Assembly: GCA_023417935.1 (NCBI GenBank) | Contig: JAEZDY010000009.1 | Location: forward strand, 150,308-214,307 | Length of the DNA: 64,000 nucleotides | Origin: Bacteroidota bacterium | GTDB taxonomy: Bacteria; Bacteroidota; Bacteroidia; Bacteroidales; Lentimicrobiaceae | Reading direction: 5' to 3' | Shown here: positions 51,209 to 58,710 of the stretch, piece by piece | Numbering within the stretch: the first letter of the stretch is position 1 | Layout of the letters: each line of letters starts with the position of its first letter | Notes under the pieces: generated by a model | Databases searched by the model: none | Seen by the model: only the letters and a program-made list of their open reading frames with translations | Told to the model about the DNA's origin: nothing | Position numbers and translations under genes: made by a program

Positions 51209-52111
51209 TTACTGGCGAGCCTCCATAATGCGCTGATATCGAGCTGCATTGGCCGGATCTATTTCCTTAAGAATTGCAATTGCAGTTGTTTTATCCATTG
51301 GTGAGGCACCTGAGTATATATTTATCAATTCATCTCTCTTTGCTTCGAGGAAGAGTTGTAAGATAAATAAGCCCGGACGCTCGCGGTTAGCTTTACGAAG
51401 TAGTTCAAGACTTTCGTTAATTGATGCCCTACCTCTTTCAACATCATCAGCCATAACATCGAGTCCAAGCCTATGGTATTTATACATTGCTTCGCGTACA
51501 GAAGAATAAGTAGGGTTGGTTAAATTTTCAATCAGCCAGTACCTGTTCTTTTGATTTTCAAATGCTTTCCAACCTTTTTCACGGGCATTTTGCGCAAGGT
51601 TAACGATATCTAAAGCTTTTTCATAGTATGGTCCGCCACCCATTCTTGCAAATGAATCACCATCCATTCCCAGGAAAATATACAGGTAATATGCGATAGT
51701 AGATGTGAGATTTGAAGAAAATACATTGTCATTATATTCGAGGGGTTGAAATTCAACATAAGTGAATTCAAAGTCCTTATCAATATAATTTAACAGTGCT
51801 GTGTTGTAAGAGGCATTAAAAACCGGACGTCGTAATGCAACATTCATGCGGGCTACAAACTGATCACTCGAGGCACGTTGACTAACTGTAACGAGAATTG
51901 TACCTTCAATGCGCTCTTCAGGTTTATAGTTAAAATTAGTCCACTTACGATTATTTACAAAATCATTCAGTTCCTGTTGAAGAGTTTCAAAGATCTTTTT
52001 CTCAGTTCCTTCAACCTGAGGTGAAGTTACCTGAACCACAATATTGAATTCTTGTCCAATAGCAGTTGAGAATAAAGCAAAGAAAACCAGCAAGCTGAAT
52101 AATTGTTTCAT
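51209..52111 (-). CDS. DUF4835 family protein, PorD-like
   Basis: 300 residues with a signal peptide (MKQLFSLLVFFALFSTAIGQ). The body is DUF4835: FNIVVQVTSPQVEGTEKKIF, LNDFVNNRKWTNFNYKPEER, YNTALLNYIDKDFEFTYVEF, YNDNVFSSNLTSTIAYYLYI and FLGMDGDSF. Members occur in nearly all Bacteroidota, next to coaBC as here, and the family has been named PorD in connection with type IX secretion; I take that name from memory. Two probable type IX cargo proteins are encoded at the right end of the window. It starts 3 bp from the coaBC stop, so they are in one operon. Confidence 0.86.
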   Translation of the reverse strand: MKQLFSLLVFFALFSTAIGQEFNIVVQVTSPQVEGTEKKIFETLQQELNDFVNNRKWTNFNYKPEERIEGTILVTVSQRASSDQFVARMNVALRRPVFNASYNTALLNYIDKDFEFTYVEFQPLEYNDNVFSSNLTSTIAYYLYIFLGMDGDSFARMGGGPYYEKALDIVNLAQNAREKGWKAFENQKNRYWLIENLTNPTYSSVREAMYKYHRLGLDVMADDVERGRASINESLELLRKANRERPGLFILQLFLEAKRDELINIYSGASPMDKTTAIAILKEIDPANAARYQRIMEARQ

Positions 52112-52113
52112 GA

Positions 52114-53316
52114 TTATAATCCTCTGAACCTTTTTACAATTTGATTTATTATTAAGGTAGCAATTGTGGTTTTAGGTAATGTACCAGTAACAACCTCAGT
52201 ATTATCTGAAAATATCATAGTTACCTTATTTGTGTCAGTCCCGAAGCCTGCTCCTTTATCTTTAAGAGAATTAAGAACGATCAGATCGAGGTTTTTATTA
52301 TTCAGCTTTTTCAAAGCATTAGCCTTTTCATCTTCAGTTTCAAGGGCAAAACCAGCCAGAAATTGTCCTTTTCTCTTTTTTGATCCCATAGTAGCCAATA
52401 TATCAGTAGTGGCTTTGAGGTTTAATGATAATGCACCTTTCTTCTTAATTTTCTCCTTAGCTAAACTTTCTGGTGTATAATCAGCAACAGCAGCAGCCAT
52501 TATAACTAACTCAGATTGATCAAAGGCGTTATTGCATTCATCAAGCATTTGAGATGCGGAGATGACCTTAATTGTTTTGATTGAAGGATTGCTGGTAGAG
52601 ATGCTTACCGGACCAGAAACAAGTGTAACGTTAGCACCACGTTGGGCAGCTTCTTCAGCAAGTGCATATCCCATAAGACCTGAAGAATAATTTCCGATAA
52701 ATCTTACAGGATCAATAGCTTCATGTGTAGGACCCGCTGTTACCAATACATTCTTTCCTTCAAGATCTCTTAGTTTGCCAAAATGATCACTTAGTATCTG
52801 CATTATCACTTCGGGTTCTTCCATACGGCCGGCACCAGTCAATCCACTGGCCAGTTCACCAGTTTGAGGTTCAATCAACCTGTTTCCGTATGATTGGAGA
52901 ATTTTAATATTCTTTGCAGTAGTGGGGTGATAGAACATATCAAGATCCATGGCTGGGGCAAAAAACACAGGGCATTTGGCTGCAAGGTAGCAAGTGGTCA
53001 GCAGGTTATCTGCAATTCCGTTAGCCATTTTTGCAAGTGTATTAGCCGACGCGGGGGCTATAATGAACAAATCGGCCCATCTCCCCCATTCAACATGACT
53101 ATGCCAGCTACCATCAACCTTGTTGTAAGGTTCAATGAGTATTGGCTGTTGTGAAACGGTTGAAAGGGTTAACGGAGTTACAAAGTCAGTTGCGCTTTGA
53201 GTCATTACAACCTTAACATTTGCACCTTCTTTCTTGAGCAACCTGATAAGCAGGGGTACCTTAAAGGCAGCTATACTCCCCGTTATGCCGATAAGTATGT
53301 TTTTACCCCTTAACAT
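52114..53316 (-). CDS. coaBC: Bifunctional phosphopantothenoylcysteine decarboxylase / phosphopantothenate--cysteine ligase
   Basis: 400 residues, two steps of coenzyme A synthesis. The N-terminal half is the FMN decarboxylase CoaC: LIGITGSIAAFKVPLLIRLL, WHSHVEWGRWADLFIIAPAS with the catalytic His, ANTLAKMANGIADNLL and FFAPAMDLDMF. The C-terminal half is the CTP-dependent ligase CoaB: VLVTAGPTHEAIDPVRFIGN, YSSGLMGYALAEEAAQRGA, and AAAVADYTPESLAKEKIKKK. Both halves are complete. It lies between the omega subunit (4 bp) and the PorD-like gene. Confidence 0.97.
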   Translation of the reverse strand: MLRGKNILIGITGSIAAFKVPLLIRLLKKEGANVKVVMTQSATDFVTPLTLSTVSQQPILIEPYNKVDGSWHSHVEWGRWADLFIIAPASANTLAKMANGIADNLLTTCYLAAKCPVFFAPAMDLDMFYHPTTAKNIKILQSYGNRLIEPQTGELASGLTGAGRMEEPEVIMQILSDHFGKLRDLEGKNVLVTAGPTHEAIDPVRFIGNYSSGLMGYALAEEAAQRGANVTLVSGPVSISTSNPSIKTIKVISASQMLDECNNAFDQSELVIMAAAVADYTPESLAKEKIKKKGALSLNLKATTDILATMGSKKRKGQFLAGFALETEDEKANALKKLNNKNLDLIVLNSLKDKGAGFGTDTNKVTMIFSDNTEVVTGTLPKTTIATLIINQIVKRFRGL

Positions 53317-53320
53317 TAGC

Positions 53321-53659
53321 TTAGAACTGTTCTTCCTGTGATTCTTTCAAAGGATTGCGATAGTGTATTTGTTCCCTAAGAAATTCCTGAATTGCTATAA
53401 GTGTAGGCTTTGGAAGGTTCTCATAATGCCTGGCAATTTCTATTTGTTCACGATTCTCAAATACTTCCTCAAGATTGTCGTTAGGAACTGCAAACTCTGA
53501 TATTTTTGAAGTTAGTTCTTCCTTTAGCTCGGCTGAAAGTTGATTCGCCCGCTTTGAAAGAATTGCTACTGTTTCATAAATGTTGTTGGTAGGCTCCATC
53601 AACTCATGAATATTGCGGGTTACTGCAAGCGTTTCGCTTTTTACTCTCTTATAATCCAT
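53321..53659 (-). CDS. rpoZ: RNA polymerase omega-like subunit (Bacteroidota type)
   Basis: 112 residues: MDYKRVKSETLAVTRNIHEL, NIYETVAILSKRANQLSAEL, and a C-terminal acidic and aromatic tail. This is the Bacteroidota form of the omega/RPB6 family, which helps beta' fold in RNA polymerase. It sits between bamD (4 bp gap) and coaBC, the usual place in this phylum. It is longer than E. coli omega because of the C-terminal part. Confidence 0.92.
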   Translation of the reverse strand: MDYKRVKSETLAVTRNIHELMEPTNNIYETVAILSKRANQLSAELKEELTSKISEFAVPNDNLEEVFENREQIEIARHYENLPKPTLIAIQEFLREQIHYRNPLKESQEEQF

Positions 53660-53663
53660 ATGG

Positions 53664-54467
53664 CTATTTTATTGTTAACAAATTTTGTAATTCACGTTCA
53701 GTATTCTTCTTTAATTGTAACACTTCCTTAATGTATTCCGATTCAGGATAACTGGCAATAAAATTGTCAAGGGCATCGGATGTAGCCTGAAAGCGCTCTT
53801 GTTTCTTATGGTCAAAGCTTTTTTGAGCATAATAATACGATGCTTTTGCTATGCGAAACAAAGCATGTTCACGGTACTTAGTATCAGGGTAGTCTTTGGT
53901 TAAATTTTGGTAATTTATAATTGCTGCTTTATAATCTTCCATACTAAAGTATAGGTCGGCTATGTTTAAAGCTTTAGTTTCAAGTTTCATTCGTAACTCA
54001 TCAATTAATTCATTAGCCTTAGCAACACGAGAGCTGCCGGGGTGCTGATTAATAAACAACTGAAGCCCTTGTATGGCATCAAGTGTTACAGTTTGATCGA
54101 GACTTGAGGGGGGAGAGTCAAGATAATTACAGTATGCACTCAGGTAAGCAGCTTCTTCTGCATTTTTGCTATGAGGATAATTAACTGCAAACTGCTTGAA
54201 ATAATAGCTTGCTAAAATATAATCCTCCTGCTCATAATGAGCATAAGCATAGTAGTATGCAATTTTTTCAGCTTTGTCAGTGCCTCTGTAAAAATGTTGT
54301 AATTGCTCGAAAAGCTGAATAGCCCTATAATAGTCTTTCTCCTCGAAATACTTTACAGCCGTTTCATACTTCTTTTCGTTATCTGTACTTTTCAGCAATT
54401 TCTGGTATTTACTGCAGGCAGATACCAGAAGTGAGAAAATGATTAGGGGAATTAGTTTTCTGATCAT
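53664..54467 (-). CDS. bamD: Outer membrane protein assembly factor BamD
   Basis: 267 residues. The N-terminus LIPLIIFSLLVSACSKYQKL has a lipobox with Cys near residue 18, so it is a lipoprotein. Helical TPR-like repeats follow (KYFEEKDYYRAIQLFEQLQH, YYAYAHYEQEDYILASYYFK, AYCNYLDSPPSSLDQ). BamD works with BamA in inserting beta-barrel proteins. A TAATTTTG element at 54472-54479 ends only four bases before the ATG, so the transcript may be leaderless. It begins the bamD-rpoZ-coaBC-porD-like cluster. Confidence 0.94.
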   Translation of the reverse strand: MIRKLIPLIIFSLLVSACSKYQKLLKSTDNEKKYETAVKYFEEKDYYRAIQLFEQLQHFYRGTDKAEKIAYYYAYAHYEQEDYILASYYFKQFAVNYPHSKNAEEAAYLSAYCNYLDSPPSSLDQTVTLDAIQGLQLFINQHPGSSRVAKANELIDELRMKLETKALNIADLYFSMEDYKAAIINYQNLTKDYPDTKYREHALFRIAKASYYYAQKSFDHKKQERFQATSDALDNFIASYPESEYIKEVLQLKKNTERELQNLLTIK

Positions 54468-54471
54468 GGTG

Positions 54472-54479
54472 CAAAATTA
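54472..54479 (-). promoter_or_regulatory. -7 element immediately before bamD
   Basis: Minus strand TAATTTTG matches TAnnTTTG, followed by CACC and then the ATG of bamD. A -33 element at the right distance is not obvious. Confidence 0.5.
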
Positions 54480-54565
54480 ATCATATAAAGCTTACAAGTA
54501 ACGACTTTTAACCACAAATAATATGGTCATACAGTGTTTAGTTAACATTTTTTATAACTCCTGCC

Positions 54566-55858
54566 TTAGATCAGTGCCTTTTTATAAGCATTTATACATC
54601 TTTCACGGGCATATTCATGGTCAACAATTGAATCAGGATATTCTGCAGTGCCAAATTCAGGTATCCATTTCCTGATATATACAAAATTGGGATCAAAGGA
54701 TTCTTGTTGTCGGGTTGGATTGAATATTCTAAAGTAAGGTGCGGCATCGGTACCGCAACCTGCCACCCATTGCCAGTTGCCATTGTTTGAAGATAGATCA
54801 AAGTCTAGCAAATTTGCTGCAAAACAGGCTTCCCCCCAACGCCAGTCAATTAGTAAGTGCTTAACCAGAAAACTGGCTGCTACCATTCTCACCCTATTGT
54901 GCATGAATCCTGTAGACATCATTTCCCTCATCCCTGCATCTACTAATGGATAACCTGTTTCTCCCTTCATCCATTGCTCAAACATTTTTTCATCGTTGAT
55001 CCATGCAATATCATCATACTTGCTTTTAAAGCTATTTTGAACCACATGAGGAAAGAAAGCAAGAATGTGCATGAAAAATTCTCTCCATATCAGTTCATTT
55101 AACCAGGTACTGCTGTATTCATTTGCAATTGAGGCAACCCGCCGAATACTGATTGTACCAAATCGAAGATGTGGACCAAGGTGAGTTGTTGCATCCATTG
55201 ATGGGTAATCACGCGTTAAGCTATAATCAGCAATTTTATCCAACGGAAGTTGATTTGTCGGAAAATTGTTAAAAGCACTGTTAAAGCCAATATTTTCAAG
55301 TTTTGGCACGCTACTGCCTCTATGCAAGTAAAGATTGTTCAAATGTTCATTTACCGGATAGTACTTTTTTGTTTCTGAAGTATATTTTTCAATCCACTTC
55401 CTACTGAATGGGGTAAACATCTCGTAAGGTTTCCCATTTGGCTTAAGGATTTCACCAGGCTTGAAGATAAGCTGATCACTGAAATAGTACAGTTTTTTGC
55501 CTTTGGATGCCAATAGCTTACTTATGCTTTCATCTCTGACTTTAGCGTAGGGTTCATAATCCTCATTGGTGTATACATCTGCAACTTCCAATAATTCACA
55601 AAGCTCATTGAAAATTTTCAAAGGGTCACCCCATTTAATATACAAACTACTGCCGTATTTTCTAAGTTCACGATCAAGTTCACTTACGTAATAATGAATG
55701 AAAGGCATTCGCTTGTCATCAGGGGACAACTTATTGAGAATATTCTCATCAAAAATAAAAACCGGCAGCACTTTAGGTCCAGCCCTAAGTGCTTGATATA
55801 AACCATGATTATCAGATATTCTTAAATCCCGCCTGAACCAAAAAATGTTAACTGGCAT
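54566..55858 (-). CDS. phrB: Deoxyribodipyrimidine photolyase (cryptochrome/photolyase family)
   Basis: 430 residues. The N-terminal antenna domain begins VNIFWFRRDLRISDNHGLYQ; the FAD domain has HLRFGTISIRRVAS, LNELIWREFFMHILAFF, MKGETGYPLVDAGMREMMST, GFMHNRVRMVAASFLVKHLL and DFDLSSNNGNWQWVAGCGTD, which include the FAD contacts and the electron-transfer tryptophans of class I CPD photolyases. It repairs UV-made cyclobutane dimers using blue light. The C-terminal pattern (PYFRIFNPTRQ) is typical. It is 98 bp upstream of bamD on the same strand. Confidence 0.95.
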   Translation of the reverse strand: MPVNIFWFRRDLRISDNHGLYQALRAGPKVLPVFIFDENILNKLSPDDKRMPFIHYYVSELDRELRKYGSSLYIKWGDPLKIFNELCELLEVADVYTNEDYEPYAKVRDESISKLLASKGKKLYYFSDQLIFKPGEILKPNGKPYEMFTPFSRKWIEKYTSETKKYYPVNEHLNNLYLHRGSSVPKLENIGFNSAFNNFPTNQLPLDKIADYSLTRDYPSMDATTHLGPHLRFGTISIRRVASIANEYSSTWLNELIWREFFMHILAFFPHVVQNSFKSKYDDIAWINDEKMFEQWMKGETGYPLVDAGMREMMSTGFMHNRVRMVAASFLVKHLLIDWRWGEACFAANLLDFDLSSNNGNWQWVAGCGTDAAPYFRIFNPTRQQESFDPNFVYIRKWIPEFGTAEYPDSIVDHEYARERCINAYKKALI

Positions 55859-56098
55859 CTAACCGAATGTTTATTTAACATATGGCGCTGTAAACAATCA
55901 AGAATGGTGTTTGTTTTCCAACACAATGGATTCAGCGAAAGCCTATTCCACCAAATATAATTAGTTGGTATTTGATGGTGGATGATGCATGCTATGGTAG
56001 GCAGACAATAACAAAATTAGAATATTGATTTTAGGAAAGGAACATTTATGGCGAATGATATTTCTAACAAGTGGAGTGTCAAATTACTCGGAAATAGT

Positions 56099-56106
56099 TA
56101 GATTTG
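56099..56106 (+). promoter_or_regulatory. -7 element of the alpha-oxoamine synthase-like gene
   Basis: TAGATTTG fits TAnnTTTG, 38 bases before the GTG start codon. The -33 region is weak (GTG at 20 bases). The remaining bases of the 286-bp gap hold no other signal I can support. Confidence 0.5.
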
Positions 56107-56144
56107 CATCATCAAAATCAATTTAAACTAAATCTCGACATACC

Positions 56145-57395
56145 GTGGACATATTCGAAAGAAGAGTTGCTAATCTGGGACCTTTGGGCATGTATGCCAA
56201 GCAGGCCGACGGATACTTCATGTTTCCTAAACTTGAAGGAGAAATATCCAACCGAATGACTTTTAAAGGAAAAGAAATGCTTGTATGGAGTCTGAACAAC
56301 TACCTTGGACTGGCTAATCACCCTGAAGTTCGTGAAGCAGATGCTCAGGCAGCAAAGGAATGGGGACTAGCTTACCCAATGGGAGCTCGTATGATGTCAG
56401 GCCAAACGAAATATCATGAGCAATTGGAGCGGGAACTTGCTGACTTTGTTGGTAAGGAAGATGCTTTCCTTCTTAACTATGGTTATCAGGGCATGATATC
56501 AATTATTGACTCATTGGTTGACAGGAAGGATGTTGTAGTCTACGATTCAGAAGCTCACGCCTGTATTATTGACGGTTTACGACTTCATATCGGTAAACGA
56601 TTCGTCTACCCTCATAATAATATAGAGAACCTTAAGATTCAATTACAACGGGCACGCAAATTAACCCAGGAATCAGGTGGAGCTATACTTGTGATTACAG
56701 AAGGTGTTTATGGGATGACAGGCGACCAGGGAAAATTGAAAGAAATAGTTGCACTTAAAGAAGAATTTGATTTCCGTCTATTAGTAGATGATGCTCATGG
56801 ATTCGGAACAATGGGTGCAACCGGTGCCGGAACACACCAGGAACAAGATGTAATGGATGGAGTTGATGTGTATTTCGGAACTTTTGCTAAAGCAATGGCA
56901 GGTATTGGTGCATTTGTTGCCACACGCGCTGATGTTGTTGAATATCTCCGTTTCAACATGCGTTCACAAACTTATGCCAAATCATTGCCTATGCCTATGG
57001 TAATAGGATCCCTGAAAAGACTTGAATTAATCAGAACTCATCCGGAACTTAAAGATAAACTTTGGACAGTTGTAAACAAGCTTCAATCAGGATTGCGTGA
57101 GGCAGGTTTTAACCTTGGCAATGCTGCATCGCCAGTTACTCCGGTTATTCTGGAAGGTGGAATACCTGAAGGTACCCAGATCACTGTTGATATGCGGGAG
57201 AACCACGGAATATTCTGTTCAATGGTTACCTATCCGGTTATTCCTAAAGGAATGATTTTACTCCGACTCATTCCAACTGCAGTACATACACTTGAAGATG
57301 TAGAATACACCATTGAAGCTTTCAAGCAGGTGCGACAAAAGCTGAATGCCGGTGCGTATTCAAATGAATTGTTCGATATTTCTGTTCTTGGATAG
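56145..57395 (+). CDS. Alpha-oxoamine synthase-like PLP enzyme
   Basis: 416 residues with a GTG start at 56145 (VDIFERRVANLGPLGMYAKQ). The PLP lysine is in GTFAKAMAGIGAFVATR near residue 249; VWSLNNYLGLANHPEV, MGARMMSGQTKYHEQLEREL, HACIIDGLRLHIGKRF and LVDDAHGFGTMGATGAG are signatures of the family that includes serine palmitoyltransferase, 2-amino-3-ketobutyrate ligase and AONS. It would condense an amino acid with an acyl-CoA. A role in sphingolipid formation, common in this phylum, is possible, but the sequence differs clearly from characterised Bacteroides serine palmitoyltransferase. No ligase or ceramide gene is adjacent. Its terminator follows at 57419. Confidence 0.85.
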   Translation: MDIFERRVANLGPLGMYAKQADGYFMFPKLEGEISNRMTFKGKEMLVWSLNNYLGLANHPEVREADAQAAKEWGLAYPMGARMMSGQTKYHEQLERELADFVGKEDAFLLNYGYQGMISIIDSLVDRKDVVVYDSEAHACIIDGLRLHIGKRFVYPHNNIENLKIQLQRARKLTQESGGAILVITEGVYGMTGDQGKLKEIVALKEEFDFRLLVDDAHGFGTMGATGAGTHQEQDVMDGVDVYFGTFAKAMAGIGAFVATRADVVEYLRFNMRSQTYAKSLPMPMVIGSLKRLELIRTHPELKDKLWTVVNKLQSGLREAGFNLGNAASPVTPVILEGGIPEGTQITVDMRENHGIFCSMVTYPVIPKGMILLRLIPTAVHTLEDVEYTIEAFKQVRQKLNAGAYSNELFDISVLG

Positions 57396-57418
57396 AAAAT
57401 TTGAAATCAATTAAGAGA

Positions 57419-57455
57419 TACACCGGCTTCAAATTATGAAGTCGGTGTTTTTTTT
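57419..57455 (+). terminator. Terminator after the alpha-oxoamine synthase-like gene
   Basis: ACACCGGCTTC pairs with GAAGTCGGTGT (one G-T pair) around a seven-base loop, followed by eight T. Confidence 0.85.
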
Positions 57456-57606
57456 GAGCTAAAGTATCGATTCTATTGTTATATTGCAGTTTATATCATT
57501 AGCTGATTAAAGAACGGTGTTTAGCGCTACTCATTAAAATCCTCAATTCAAATATAATTTAAAAAAAGCGGATCAAGCATTCTGCTTACATTGCAAAAAC
57601 AATGGC

Positions 57607-58425
57607 ATGAAAAAACTGAACAGTTATAAAGAAGATCTTTATGTAATTATTTTTGAGGCTGATACACCTGCAGGTCGCCTTTTTGATATTGTCCTGATAT
57701 GGTCTATCATTCTCAGCATCATCATTGTAATGATGGAGAGTGTCCATATTGCAAACCAATCACTTCGCGGTTTTTTTGCTTTTGGGGAATGGTTCTTCAC
57801 CATTCTTTTCACTATTGAATATTTTCTTAGGTTGTGGGTGGTACGTCGTAAGATGGCCTATGCCACAAGTTTCTTTGGAATCATTGACTTACTAGCTATT
57901 CTACCCACATTTGTAAGTCTGATTTTCCCGGGGTTACATTATTTAATTGATATACGTATTCTTCGCCTTATCAGGATTTTCAGGGTTTTCAAATTAACAC
58001 GATTTATAACTGAAAGCCAGGCTCTCAAACGTGCTCTTATTTCAAGTTTTCACAAAGTCACCGTTTTTTTTATGATTTTGGCATTTCTGGTTGTATTGAT
58101 GGGGTCATTCATGTATGTAATTGAAGGACCTGAAAATGGATTCAAGAACATTCCTACAAGCATATACTGGGCAATTGTTACTATCACAACAGTTGGTTAT
58201 GGTGATATTTCACCGCAAACAAGTCTTGGTCAGTTTCTTGCAAGTCTCGTAATGATAATTGGTTATTCAGTAATTGCAGTACCTACAGGAATTTTCGCAG
58301 CAGAGTTTGCACGAAGGAAATCAAAAGATAGCTTTACTACACAAGTTTGCCCACACTGTCTATCAGAAGGTCATGATGCAGATGCAAGGAATTGCAAGTA
58401 TTGTGGATCAGTATTAAATCCCTAA
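57607..58425 (+). CDS. Voltage-gated-type potassium channel with C-terminal zinc ribbon
   Basis: 272 residues with six membrane helices: S1 near 24-45, S4 with regularly spaced arginines (RILRLIRIFRVFKLTRF near 118-134), and the pore loop AIVTITTVGYGDISPQTS with the TVGYGD potassium filter near residues 196-201. After S6 (GYSVIAVPTGIFAAEFARRK) a short tail ends with CPHC...CKYCGS, a likely zinc ribbon (first Cys about 248). It should form a tetrameric cation channel in the inner membrane. The zinc ribbon is a distinctive addition; a sensory or assembly role is inference. Confidence 0.93.
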   Translation: MKKLNSYKEDLYVIIFEADTPAGRLFDIVLIWSIILSIIIVMMESVHIANQSLRGFFAFGEWFFTILFTIEYFLRLWVVRRKMAYATSFFGIIDLLAILPTFVSLIFPGLHYLIDIRILRLIRIFRVFKLTRFITESQALKRALISSFHKVTVFFMILAFLVVLMGSFMYVIEGPENGFKNIPTSIYWAIVTITTVGYGDISPQTSLGQFLASLVMIIGYSVIAVPTGIFAAEFARRKSKDSFTTQVCPHCLSEGHDADARNCKYCGSVLNP

Positions 58426-58654
58426 GGACAGTTAGTGCCGGTATTAGAAAATATTGATACCTGCTTCTCTTTAGATATTCGAATGAAGAAGGCTAAAAGA
58501 TTAAAGACTTTGTGAGAGCGGGATAAAGAACTGATATTATTATTAGTTAAAAATGAAGGTATAATACATGTGGCAGATAAATAATGTGCTTGTTGCCTGG
58601 TGAAAGTGACCTTAAGAAAGTGTGCTGACACATATTAATATCTTATAATGTTAA

Positions 58655-58690
58655 AAAGATAAAGCCGGCAATTTAGCCGGCTTTATCTTT
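58655..58690. terminator. Bidirectional terminator between the channel gene and the type IX cargo gene
   Basis: AAAGATAAAGCCGGC and GCCGGCTTTATCTTT form a 15-bp perfect stem with a six-base loop. It lies downstream of both convergent genes. Confidence 0.85.
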
Positions 58691-58710
58691 ATTAGGAACT
58701 AAGTCGCTAA

